A stretch of 64,000 bases of DNA from assembly GCA_963804825.1 (NCBI GenBank), contig CAWDRV010000003.1, positions 558,001-622,000 of the forward strand, read 5' to 3'. The position numbers and the translations under genes were made by a program. Of the stretch, positions 45,803 to 54,259 are shown one piece after another (position 1 is the first letter of the stretch; every line of letters begins with the position of its first letter). This DNA is from JBKQVT01 sp963804825 (GTDB lineage: Bacteria; Planctomycetota; Planctomycetia; Pirellulales; Thermoguttaceae). Under the pieces are notes generated by a model. That model saw only the letters and a program-made list of their open reading frames with translations. It was not told where the DNA came from and did no database searches.

Positions 45803-46645
45803 CGACAAGGCTATCGGCGGAATCGTCGAGGAATTCCGGCAGGTTGTGGAAGCGACGGTTGCGAACCAGACTGGACTTTCTGAAAACACGGCCCTTGGCG
45901 ACAGGGACTAAGCCGTTGCCAGCACCCCTGCGGAACGGCCTTCCCGAGCCCGGTAAGGTCTTCGCAATCCGCGCGGCCAGTCCGTGCAGGCCGCAGGGTG
46001 GTCATCCACGATCAAGACTTTGGCTATCATTTCCGCCCCAGTGCTTCAGCCCCTGCGGCTCCTCGCATCCCACCCCCACAAGCCAGTAATGAAAATCCCT
46101 ATGCGGGAACCATGGTTTTACTGCTTGCTTTCTTGACCCAAGGACGCAATAGTTCCACGTTGATCGGGTTTGGAATCGACGTGAAGTTCATCTGACTCGG
46201 CAAGTGTTTGTCGGCTTGGTCGGCTTCTCCAATCGAGCCTCGGGCGCTGCTGGGAAAGCGGCGCGCCGCCGATGGGCCCGCACAATTTCAACGCCGCGCT
46301 TCCCGCGGTGAACGCCGTTCCGAGAATTTTCGAGCAATCGCAAGGTGTCTGAGAATAATCTGTTGTTCTTCCCTCCTGATTTCACCCATGGAGAAACCGA
46401 TGCTGACACAAATCTAGCGATTCGACCTTGGAGTTGCAGACGGTTGCTGAGCCAGCGACCGGGATGGCGATGTGGCGGAAGAGAAACTAACGAGGCGGGG
46501 CCTCAGACCAGCGATGCGCGTTCGTTGTGAATTCCGATGCCGTGTTATCCACGGCGTTTTTCGGTGCATGGGCGGAGGTTCTCAGGGGGCGTTTTGGGGA
46601 GTTGCGTTTGTGTCCGCTTACTTTTACTTTCAGGAGGGTTCCGAG
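45672..46645. other. 974-bp region with little coding evidence
   Basis: One possible small gene (45774-45911) is listed separately. Other open frames here are short, differ in composition from known genes and lack ribosome sites. The right end (46630-46645) is the ribosome-binding region of the PEP-CTERM gene (CAGGAGG). The composition suggests remnants of inserted DNA. Confidence 0.5.
45774..45911 (+). CDS. possible 45-residue protein
   Basis: ATG 45774 with GGAGA 5 bases upstream. MRVHGDFSVDDKAIGGIVEE followed by FRQVVEATVANQTGLSENTA is an acidic amphipathic helix pair that reads like coding sequence. No family is recognised and the length is at the noise limit. Confidence 0.3.
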   Translation: MRVHGDFSVDDKAIGGIVEEFRQVVEATVANQTGLSENTALGDRD

Positions 46646-47653
46646 ATGAAAAGCATTTTTCAAGTTCTGATTGTGCTGGCCTCGTCGGCCATGATTTGTT
46701 CCAGCGGCGTAGGCCTGGCCCAACCGCTTCCCGGCGAGGTTCTTAAATTTGACCAAGAGCCGATGATTGCTACGTCCATGCTCGACGTGTATGGTACGGT
46801 GCAAACCTACTACGGGCACGACGAGTTGAGCACCGCGTGGGCGGGTACGAGCACAGCATCAATTCAATACCAGGGCACGTATATGGCCGACGACTTTGCC
46901 GATAAAGTCAGCACTCCGGTGGTCGCTTTGACTTGGTGGGGATCGTATATGAATACAACGAGCCCTCCTCCCCTTCCCCTCGCCACCCAATTCTTGATCT
47001 CCTTCGAAAGCGACGTTCCCGCAGGGCCTAATGGACCCAGCCATCCCGGCAGTCCTATCCTCTCGGAAGTCGTCACTCTTGGTGCGTTGACACCCGCTTC
47101 CGGAACGTTTACCGAAACGGCGGTTGCAGGCTCCTCGCCGACTGAACCAGTGTATCAATACAATGCGGAACTCACGACTCCATTTCCCGAACAAGCGAAC
47201 ACCGTGTACTGGTTGAAGATCGTGGCCTTGGATAATCAACAGGCGGGGTCGCCTACTGCGTTTCAGTGGGGCTGGCACAGTCGGGACTATACCATTCAGG
47301 ATCTCTTGGCTTCGACGCCGCCATTGGTCAATCCTGGCGAGAACCTCGCCGGCTCCATCACCGGGTTAAGCACACCGGTTTGGGAGTTCCAAGACGACGC
47401 GGTTCAGGGGCAAGTCGACATCACCGCGTCGGTCCTCTCATCAGGGGTTCTTGGCGTGCAGAGTGTGACTCAGACGGGATGGACGCCGCAGAACTATGTG
47501 GACAACGTGGACGGCCCGCTGGGGATCAGCGCGTTCTCCAAAGACCTGGCCTTCCAGTTGTACACGACTCCCGTTCCCGAGCCGGGGACGATGGGCCTGC
47601 TCTTCACCGCAGGCATGGGATTGCTCGTCTGGGTCCGGAAACGTCGGGGCTAA
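46646..47653 (+). CDS. PEP-CTERM sorting-domain protein
   Basis: 335 residues from ATG 46646, with a perfect CAGGAGG 8 bases upstream that excludes the longer frame. Signal peptide MKSIFQVLIVLASSAMICSS...LAQ. The body reads like the planctomycete surface domain with a WGSYMN / DDFADKV pattern (YMADDFADKVSTPVVALTWW; YWLKIVALDNQQ; FQWGWHSRD), a beta-rich jelly-roll-like fold of unknown role. The C terminus VPEPGTMGLLFTAGMGLLVW plus VRKRRG is a PEP-CTERM signal. Intact; alone, with a hairpin after its stop. Confidence 0.85.
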   Translation: MKSIFQVLIVLASSAMICSSGVGLAQPLPGEVLKFDQEPMIATSMLDVYGTVQTYYGHDELSTAWAGTSTASIQYQGTYMADDFADKVSTPVVALTWWGSYMNTTSPPPLPLATQFLISFESDVPAGPNGPSHPGSPILSEVVTLGALTPASGTFTETAVAGSSPTEPVYQYNAELTTPFPEQANTVYWLKIVALDNQQAGSPTAFQWGWHSRDYTIQDLLASTPPLVNPGENLAGSITGLSTPVWEFQDDAVQGQVDITASVLSSGVLGVQSVTQTGWTPQNYVDNVDGPLGISAFSKDLAFQLYTTPVPEPGTMGLLFTAGMGLLVWVRKRRG

Positions 47654-47690
47654 TGGAAATCCGATCCCAACCCGGAGGCGGGAAAGAAAC

Positions 47691-47725
47691 CGGCGATTGG
47701 CGGCCTGTGCGGTCGCCAATCGCCG
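47691..47725. terminator. strong hairpin between convergent genes
   Basis: Perfect 12-bp stem CGGCGATTGGCG / CGCCAATCGCCG with an 11-base loop, between the stops of the PEP-CTERM gene and the TPR gene. No long T-run follows on either strand, so terminator function is likely but not certain. Confidence 0.55.
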
Positions 47726-47759
47726 TCCTTGAAAATGAAGTCGCCTTTCGTCTGCATTC

Positions 47760-49337
47760 CTAGGGCGTATTCCGATTTTCGTTCGGCGACATTTTCAGCT
47801 TGGCGTGCTTGAGGGCCCGAGCCGCATCGGCGTTCTTCGGGTCGAGCCTGAGGGCCGCGGTGCAGTCGGCAATAGCCTTGCCGTACTCGCCCTTCCTGTC
47901 GTAGGCAATGCCTCGGACGCAATACGCTGTGGAAAGTTTCGGGTCGAGGCGGATGGCCACGGTGCAGTCGGCAATGGCCGTGTCGAGGTCGCCCTTGGCC
48001 GCATAGGCAAGACCTCGGACGCCGTAGGCTGCGGAAAGTTTCGGATCGAGGCGGATGGCCTGGGTGTAATCGGCAATGGCCTTGCGGAGGTCGCCCTTCG
48101 CCTGGTAGGCAATGCCCCGGTTGCAATAGGCTTTGGCATATTTCGGTTCCAGCCGGATGGCCTCGGTGCAGTCGGCAATGCCCTGGTCGTACTCGCCCTT
48201 GGTCGCATAGACATTGCCCCGGTTGCTAAACGCAGTGGAAAGTTTCGGATCGAGCCGGATGGCCTCGGTGTAATCGGCAACGGCCTTGCCGAGGTCGCCC
48301 TTCGCCTGGTAGGCAATGCCCCGGTTGCCATAGGCCTCGGTGTTATTCGGGTCGAACCGGATGGCCTCGGTGAAGTCGCGAATGGCAGTGTCGAGGTTGC
48401 CCTTCGCCTGGTAGGCAATGCCCCGGTTGCCATAGGCCTTGGCGTATTTCGGTTCCAGGCGTATGGCTTCGGTGTAATCGGCAACGGCCCTGCCGAGGTC
48501 GCCCTTCGCCTGGTAGGCAATGCCCCGGTTGCAATAGGCTTTGGCGTATTTTGGGTCGAGCCGGACGGCCTGCGTGTAATCTGCAATCGCCGTGTCGAGG
48601 TTGCCCTTCGCCGCATAGGCGTTGCCCCGGTTGCCATAGGCCTCGGCGTCAATCGGCTCCAGCCGGATGGCCTGCGTGTAATCTGCAATGGCCTTGTCGA
48701 GGTCGCCCTTCGCCTGGTAGGCGTTGCCCCGGTTGCCATAGGCTTCGGTGTCATTCGGGTCGAGCCGGATGGCCTCGGTGAAGTCGCGAACGGCCGTGTC
48801 GAGATCGCCCTTCGCCGCACAGGCATTGCCCCGGTTGTCATAAGCCTTCGCGTCTTTCGGGTCGAGCCGGATGGCCTCGGTGCAGTCGGCAATGACCTTG
48901 TTGTACTCGCCCCTCGTTGCATAGACGTTACCCCGGTTGCCATAGGCTTTGGCGTATTGCGGTTCCAGCCGGATGGCCTCCGTGTAATCTGCAATGGCTT
49001 TGTCGAGGTCGCCCTTCGCCTGGTAGGCGTTGCCCCGGTTGCCATAGGCTTTAGCGAATTTCGGTTCCAGCCGGATGGCCTCCGTGTAATCTGCAATGGC
49101 CTTGTCGAGGTCGCCCTTCGCCTGGTAGGCAATGCCCCGGTTGCCATAGGCTTTGGCGTATGTCGGTTGCAGCCGGATGGCCTCCGTGTAATCTGCAATG
49201 GCCAAATCCCAGTCACCTTCGCCAAAGGCGGACACACCTTTTTGAAACGCCTCCTCGGAAGCCCGCCCATGACAACCATTCAAAGCGACAAAAAGCATCG
49301 CCCCTAGCAGCGATAATCCGGTACGGAAATGTTTCAC
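47760..49337 (-). CDS. lipoprotein with 14 near-identical tetratricopeptide repeats
   Basis: 525 residues. The start is GTG 49337 (VKHFRTGLSLLGAMLFVALN then GC) with AAAGGAGAGG upstream; the frame continues upstream but without a signal. The lipobox ALNGC suggests lipidation at Cys22. Then 14 consecutive 34-residue TPRs of the form YAKAYGNRGIAYQAKGDLDK followed by AIADYTEAIRLEPK, ending with NADAARALKHAKLKM. TPR superhelices bind partner peptides. Repeats are also alike at DNA level (102-bp period), so copy number can change by recombination. Intact despite this. Confidence 0.88.
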   Translation of the reverse strand: MKHFRTGLSLLGAMLFVALNGCHGRASEEAFQKGVSAFGEGDWDLAIADYTEAIRLQPTYAKAYGNRGIAYQAKGDLDKAIADYTEAIRLEPKFAKAYGNRGNAYQAKGDLDKAIADYTEAIRLEPQYAKAYGNRGNVYATRGEYNKVIADCTEAIRLDPKDAKAYDNRGNACAAKGDLDTAVRDFTEAIRLDPNDTEAYGNRGNAYQAKGDLDKAIADYTQAIRLEPIDAEAYGNRGNAYAAKGNLDTAIADYTQAVRLDPKYAKAYCNRGIAYQAKGDLGRAVADYTEAIRLEPKYAKAYGNRGIAYQAKGNLDTAIRDFTEAIRFDPNNTEAYGNRGIAYQAKGDLGKAVADYTEAIRLDPKLSTAFSNRGNVYATKGEYDQGIADCTEAIRLEPKYAKAYCNRGIAYQAKGDLRKAIADYTQAIRLDPKLSAAYGVRGLAYAAKGDLDTAIADCTVAIRLDPKLSTAYCVRGIAYDRKGEYGKAIADCTAALRLDPKNADAARALKHAKLKMSPNENRNTP

Positions 49338-49518
49338 GGCCCTCTCCTTTCGGAACCACTTTGCGCATTCATCGACTTTTTGATTCACCAATTCCAACTC
49401 CAGTCCATACCAATAACTCCGTACTCGTTCGCTGTCAAGGAGTTGCGAGATTCGATGTCCAGGCTTCTCGGGGGTAGAATCGCCCTGTCCAAGCAACTTT
49501 GGAAGACCTCGTCGTGGG

Positions 49519-49800
49519 CATCATCTGGCGACTTATCTTTTGATCCGAGCATTCCTGGTACCTCGGCTCAGTCTGGCCGCCGAGAAGCTGGCACTGCGAC
49601 AGCAGAATGCCGTCTACAAACACTCCGTCAGATGCCCCAACCTGCGCTCCCGCGATCGGATCTCCTGGGTCTTGCTCTCCCGGCTCTGGTCCAGCTAGCG
49701 ATCGGCGCTGGCCATCGTCCAAGTGCGAAACGGTCATCACATGACACCGACAGCGCTTCAAGCTCTACTGGCGATGGAAGTCGCGGGGCGGGAATCTGTC
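49519..49800 (+). pseudogene. remnant of an rve-type integrase/transposase N terminus
   Basis: The frame gives HHLATYLLIRAFLVPRLSLA then AEKLALRQQNAVYKHSVRCP and NLRSRDRISWVLLSRLWSS, stop TAG (49696-49698), RSALAIVQ. After a one-base shift it reads ETVI, a stop, then HRQRFKLYWRWKSRGG. This closely follows the conserved start of a common integrase-core transposase (LRQQLAVLRR...RDRLFWVLLSRLWSGWRSAL...HRxGFRLYWRWKSR). The catalytic DDE part is missing. A dead fragment. Confidence 0.75.
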
Positions 49801-50058
49801 CCCGGCCGTGATTGTAGCGAGTCGAGGAGGACGGCGGCGATGCGGGAGAAGCGTCTGAGGCGGCGCGACTTCGGCAGCCTTCGTCGCATCTTGCCGCGGA
49901 TCGAACAAGAAGCCATGCCGGGGACCGATTCTTTTCGCTCGCGTTACTGGCTCGCCGGAGTCTCTCGTCAGTCCCATCAACTCGAGCATTTTCTCGGTAT
50001 CCCAACTATCGACCGAATCTTGGCAAGTTCAGCGGGAAGCCCTGGCAGCCACCCGCAT

Positions 50059-50089
50059 GCTGGAGGGCCGCTGAAAACGGCCCTCCAGC
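50059..50089. repeat. perfect 12-bp hairpin GCTGGAGGGCCG
   Basis: GCTGGAGGGCCG - CTGAAAA - CGGCCCTCCAGC. No T-run follows; it may be a mobile-element or terminator relic. Confidence 0.55.
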
Positions 50090-50420
50090 GGATAAGCGGC
50101 CCGCACTCTAGTATTTTGACGCATTTCGAGCCGAAATTCCGGTCCGTGGCGTGCACCGGACGCATTCACCAGGTGGTGCCCGTGCCAAGAACACTACCGA
50201 TCCTGGGAGCCTGCACTCACGGAAGGACGTTCACTTCATGGGAGGTATCTATCACGGTCGGCATCGCTTCCGGGGCGGCTGGTCCGTGCTTCATGCGGTT
50301 CCGGGCGGTAGAATCGGCAGTCATGTTGAAGTTCGCGCAACTCTCGGCTAACATGGGGGCAGTCGCCGTTTGGGGCGTATCCGGGCAGACTCTGCGGGAA
50401 GTATCGGCTAAGGGCAACAG

Positions 50421-51902
50421 GTGTATCCGATGAACGCGACCGGCGAACAGCACCGTGCCGTCTTGCAGAGGATCGCCCGGAGGGTGATGCTCGAACGAGG
50501 ATTACTCCCCGACTTCCCTGCCGAAGCACTGACCGAACTCGGCAGGATTCAGGCCCCGGCAACAACGAACGGCGGTCAAGTCCGTGTCCTCAAGAACCTT
50601 CTGTGGGCTTCCATCGACAACGACGACTCCCGCGACCTGGACCAGCTTACCGTTGCCGAGGCGATGCCCGGGGACAAGATCAAGATCCTGGTGGCCGTAG
50701 CCGACGTGGATTCGGTCGTCAAGACCGGTTCGGCAATCGACGGTCACGCCCGCCACAACACGACCTCCGTCTATACGGCTGCCATGATCTTCCCGATGCT
50801 TCCCGAGAAGCTGTCCACCGACGTCACGTCCCTCGGTTTCCATGCGGACCGGCTGGCGGTTGTCGCCGAGATGGTCGTCGGCGCGGATGGTTCCGTCCAG
50901 GACTCCGGTCTGTACCGGGCGTGCGTCCGGAACCAGGCGAAGTTGGCCTACAACAGCGTCGCGGCATGGCTCGAAGGCGGGGCGGCGCCGGCAGCCGTCG
51001 CGGCCGTGCCCGGGCTTGGCGAGAACCTGCGTCTCCAGGACAGGGCAGCACAAAGGATGAAAGGGCTTCGGCAGGTTCACGGCGCCCTCAGCTTCGAGTC
51101 CCTGGAGGCAAGACCGGTCTTCGACGGCGACGCGATCCGCGGGCTGGAAACGGAGAAGCCGAACCGCGCCACGGACCTGATCGCGGATTTCATGATCGCC
51201 GCCAACGGCGTGACCGCCCGCTACCTCTCGTCACGGAAGTTCCCTTCCTTGCGGCGCGTGGTCCGCACGCCGAAACGATGGGACGGGATCGTCGAGCTTG
51301 CCCGGCAGCACCGGTTCAAGCTCCCCGACGAACCGGACCCGAGACCGTTGGAGGAGTTCCTGTTGAAGGAGAAGGCAGCCGATCCGCTCAGGTTTCCCGA
51401 CCTCTCCCTGTCGGTCATCAAGCTGATGGGGCCGGGCGAGTACGTCGCGGACTGTCCGGGGGAGGCTGCCCCCCCGGGGCACTTCGGGTTGGCGGTCGGG
51501 GACTATACCCATTCCACGGCCCCCAACCGCCGATATCCGGATATCGTCACCCAACGGCTGCTGAAGGCCGCATTGGCCGGGCAACCCGCGCCCTACGGCA
51601 ACGATGACCTGGAGGCGCTGGCGAAGCACTGCACGGAAGAGGAGGATGCGGCCAAGAAGGTGGAACGGCAGGTCGGAAAGTCGGCAGCGGCGCTGCTGCT
51701 GGAGTCGAGGATCGGGGAACGGTTCGACGCGATCGTCACGGGGGCAGCCGCCAAGGGCACCTGGGTCCGCCTTCTCGATCCTCCCGTCGAGGGAAGACTG
51801 GTGCAGGGTTCCGAGGGCGTCGACGTGGGGCAAAGGGTTCGCGTGCAACTGACGCACACGGACGTGGAGCAGGGATTCATCGACTTCAAGAGAGCGGACT
51901 GA
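50421..51902 (+). CDS. RNB-domain exoribonuclease (RNase II/R family)
   Basis: 493 residues (ATG at 50421 or 50430; the second is closer to typical). The catalytic RNB domain has ASIDNDDSRDLDQLTVAEAM with the four metal-binding Asp residues, RNQAKLAYNSVAAWLEG, LIADFMIAANGVTARYL, and the C-terminal HSTAPNRRYPDIVTQRLL (usual HxTSPIRRYxDL). The ending IVTGAAAKGTWVRLLDPPVE...VQLTHTDVEQGFIDF is a compact S1-like RNA-binding domain. N-terminal cold-shock domains seen in full RNase R are absent. It degrades RNA 3' to 5' in the cytoplasm. Intact; transcribed alone. Confidence 0.88.
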   Translation: MYPMNATGEQHRAVLQRIARRVMLERGLLPDFPAEALTELGRIQAPATTNGGQVRVLKNLLWASIDNDDSRDLDQLTVAEAMPGDKIKILVAVADVDSVVKTGSAIDGHARHNTTSVYTAAMIFPMLPEKLSTDVTSLGFHADRLAVVAEMVVGADGSVQDSGLYRACVRNQAKLAYNSVAAWLEGGAAPAAVAAVPGLGENLRLQDRAAQRMKGLRQVHGALSFESLEARPVFDGDAIRGLETEKPNRATDLIADFMIAANGVTARYLSSRKFPSLRRVVRTPKRWDGIVELARQHRFKLPDEPDPRPLEEFLLKEKAADPLRFPDLSLSVIKLMGPGEYVADCPGEAAPPGHFGLAVGDYTHSTAPNRRYPDIVTQRLLKAALAGQPAPYGNDDLEALAKHCTEEEDAAKKVERQVGKSAAALLLESRIGERFDAIVTGAAAKGTWVRLLDPPVEGRLVQGSEGVDVGQRVRVQLTHTDVEQGFIDFKRAD

Positions 51903-52016
51903 CCCATACGTTCAGCGTCGGTCCCCGAGCCGACTGCGACACTTGACATCCCCGTACTCCCCGTGCGCTAATATGGGCTTGATGGTCTTTACCCTCTCAC
52001 CAATCGCAGGCTCACC

Positions 52017-52937
52017 ATGAACAAGAGACTTTGGATCCTCGGCATCATCATGGCACTCGGTACTTCGGCGCTGGTTCAGGCTGCGGATGCGCCCACGGCA
52101 AAGCCGCAGCAACCGGCAGCCCAGCCATCCCCACCCCCGGACATGCAGGTCCACCGCGATTTGGAATATGTCCCTGGTGGGCACGCCCGCAACAAACTCG
52201 ACCTCTACCTGCCCGCCAAGGTGGAACACCCTCTGCCCCTCATCGTGTGGATTCACGGTGGGGGATGGGAAGGGGGCGGCAAAGAAGACTGCCACGCTGT
52301 GCCGTTGGTCGGCAAGGGCTACGCCGTGGCAAGCATCAACTACCGTTTGAGCCAGCACGCCCTATTCCCCGCCCAGATCGAAGACTGCAAGGCGGCGATC
52401 CGCTGGCTGCGGGCCAACGCCAAGAAATACAGTCTCGACCCCGACCACATCGGCGTCTGGGGATCTTCGGCCGGCGGGCACCTGGTCGCCCTGCTGGGCA
52501 CCACCGGCGGCGTGAAGAAGTTTGACGGCAAGGGCGGCAACCTCGACCAGTCCAGCCGTGTCCAGTGCGTCGTCGATTTTTGCGGGCCGACCGAAATGTT
52601 GACGATGGGCAAGCTGGCCGATAAGCCGGGTACGGTAGTGGCCAAACTGATTGGCGGTCCGGTCCAGGACAACAAGGAAAAGGCCCGTGCGGCCAGCCCG
52701 CTCACCTACGTCAGCAAGGATTCCGCGCCCTTCCTCATCATGCACGGCGACCAGGACAACGTGGTGCCGCTGGCGCAGAGCGAGGTGCTGACCCAGGCGC
52801 TGAAGAAGGCGGGCGTGGAGGTGCAACTCTGTGTGATCAAAGGCAACGGGCACGGCGGCCCGGGGTTCGTAAGCCCCGAGAGCTGGAAGCTCATCGAGGA
52901 CTTCTTCGCCAAGCACTTGGGAAAAAAGACACAGTAA
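52017..52937 (+). CDS. secreted alpha/beta-hydrolase esterase (BD-FAE / carboxylesterase-like)
   Basis: 306 residues. Signal peptide MNKRLWILGIIMALGTSALV QA. Catalytic features: oxyanion HGGGWEGG, nucleophile Ser in VWGSSAGGHLVALLG, Asp in IMHGDQDNVVPL, His in GNGHGGPGF. This pattern belongs to the BD-FAE-type esterases, several of which remove acetyl or feruloyl groups from plant polysaccharides. A possible TTGACA (51943) and TAATAT (51969) lie upstream but 20 bp apart. The next gene starts 3 bp after its stop, so they form an operon. Confidence 0.88.
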   Translation: MNKRLWILGIIMALGTSALVQAADAPTAKPQQPAAQPSPPPDMQVHRDLEYVPGGHARNKLDLYLPAKVEHPLPLIVWIHGGGWEGGGKEDCHAVPLVGKGYAVASINYRLSQHALFPAQIEDCKAAIRWLRANAKKYSLDPDHIGVWGSSAGGHLVALLGTTGGVKKFDGKGGNLDQSSRVQCVVDFCGPTEMLTMGKLADKPGTVVAKLIGGPVQDNKEKARAASPLTYVSKDSAPFLIMHGDQDNVVPLAQSEVLTQALKKAGVEVQLCVIKGNGHGGPGFVSPESWKLIEDFFAKHLGKKTQ

Positions 52938-52940
52938 TCC

Positions 52941-53753
52941 ATGAAGCTCGCCTGGGCAACCGACATCCACCTCAACCATGCGACCAACACCGTCCAGCAC
53001 AAGTTCTACCAGGCGGTCAAGGATCAGGCCGATGCCCTCGTCCTGACCGGCGACATCGCCGAAAGTCCCGCCATTGGGCGCTTCCTGACGGCGATGGCGA
53101 TGTTGGCCGAGCGCCCGATCTACTTCGTTCTGGGAAACCACGATTATTACCGCGGCTCCATTGCCGACACTCGCTTCTACGTCGCCCAGTTGGTTGGCCA
53201 AACCAAGAACCTCGTCTACTTGAACCTCGCCGGTGTTGTCGAGTTGACGCCAAACACCGCCCTGGTCGGCCACGATGGTTGGGCCGATGGCCGGCTGGGC
53301 GATTTCGAGGGCTCCGGCGTGATCCTCAACGACTTCCTGTTGATCGACGAACTGCGATGCTGGCGGGATAGCCATACCCTGGACAAGCCTGCGTTGCGAC
53401 GGGTGCTTGAATTGCTGGGCGACGAGGCGGCCGGATACTTGAGAAGCGTCCTGGCCCCCGCGGCAGAAAAGTATCCGCAGGTCATCGTCGCCACCCACGT
53501 CCCACCGTTCCGTGAGGCCGCCTGGCATCAAGGCCGCCCATCCAGCGACGACTTCCTGCCTTTCTTTTCCTGCAAGGCAGTGGGCGACGTGCTGCTGGAG
53601 CTGGCACAGTCGCACCCGGGATGCCGGATCCTCGTCCTCTGCGGCCACACCCACGGCGGCGGCGAAGTCCAGGCGCTGGAGAACCTGCGGGTCGTGACCG
53701 GCCCGGCCGAATATGGAGAACCCGAGGTCCAGCGGATCATCGAGGTGGAGTAG
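52941..53753 (+). CDS. calcineurin-like metallophosphoesterase
   Basis: 270 residues. Metal motifs in order: TDIHLNH (DxH), LVLTGDIAES (GDxxE), VLGNHDYYRG (GNHD), VATHVPPFRE (H) and LCGHTHGGGE (GHTH). No signal peptide, so cytoplasmic. It hydrolyses phosphoester bonds; the substrate cannot be told. Starts 3 bp after the esterase gene in the same operon. Intact, of normal length. Confidence 0.88.
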   Translation: MKLAWATDIHLNHATNTVQHKFYQAVKDQADALVLTGDIAESPAIGRFLTAMAMLAERPIYFVLGNHDYYRGSIADTRFYVAQLVGQTKNLVYLNLAGVVELTPNTALVGHDGWADGRLGDFEGSGVILNDFLLIDELRCWRDSHTLDKPALRRVLELLGDEAAGYLRSVLAPAAEKYPQVIVATHVPPFREAAWHQGRPSSDDFLPFFSCKAVGDVLLELAQSHPGCRILVLCGHTHGGGEVQALENLRVVTGPAEYGEPEVQRIIEVE

Positions 53754-53906
53754 CCGGGCGGGGCTTCACGGCAAATTTCCTTGGCCCTTCGCGGGTTTAT
53801 GTGGCTTCCGGCTTGCATTTTCTCCCAAACCGGCTCTGATAAACCCCGTTCCCTGTTACAGTCAGACAATTTACTATTTCCAACGTTGATGAGGAGTAGA
53901 CGAAGC

Positions 53907-54239
53907 ATGTCCAAAGCCGCCCCCGCTGCCAAGAAGCAGGTGGCTGCCGTGTTGGAGGCCCTGGCCGCCGAAATCAAGAAGAGTCTCGGCAACAAGGGCG
54001 CCGGCGTGATCGTGATCCCGGGGTTGGTGAAGATCGAGAAGAAGAAGGTTCCTGCCCGGCCGGCGCAGAAGGGCGTGCCGAACCCGTTCAAGCCCGGCGA
54101 ATTGATGGATCGTGCGGCCAAGCCCGCCTGCAACAAGGTCAAGGCGGTGGCGCTGAAGCTGCTCAAGGACATGGCCGCAAGCGACGGTTGGATGATCGTC
54201 GGTGAAGCCGGCAACGGCCAGGAAGCCATCAATTGCTAG
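53907..54239 (+). CDS. HU-like DNA-binding protein with a response-regulator-like tail
   Basis: 110 residues from ATG 53907 (GAGGAG upstream). The HU fold is visible: AAKKQVAAVLEALAAEIKKS, GVIVIPGLVKIEKKKVPARP, an arm with GVPNPFKPGE and the end KVKAVALKLLKDM, giving ~92 residues. Then SDGWMIVGEAGNGQEAINC, which reads like the segment between strand 2 and helix 2 of a CheY-like receiver (VGEAGNGQEAI), before a stop. So the C-terminal 18 residues may be foreign, joined near 54180. HU-family proteins bend and compact DNA; this divergent subgroup is one that planctomycetes encode. Confidence 0.75.
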   Translation: MSKAAPAAKKQVAAVLEALAAEIKKSLGNKGAGVIVIPGLVKIEKKKVPARPAQKGVPNPFKPGELMDRAAKPACNKVKAVALKLLKDMAASDGWMIVGEAGNGQEAINC

Positions 54240-54259
54240 CGACGCACCCGGACAGGTCA

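Larger units (their letters stand above)
49338..50420. other. 1,083-bp region of decayed mobile DNA
   Basis: It contains the transposase remnant at 49519-49800 and the hairpin at 50059-50089. Between and around them I see no intact gene; a fragment at 49841-50040 (LRRRDFGSLRRILPRIEQEA) reads like coding sequence but matches nothing I know. Confidence 0.5.

Noticed and set aside
47760..49250. Regular 102-bp repeats that could suggest a CRISPR-like or satellite array
   Set aside because: They encode 34-residue TPR units in one long open frame; no spacers.
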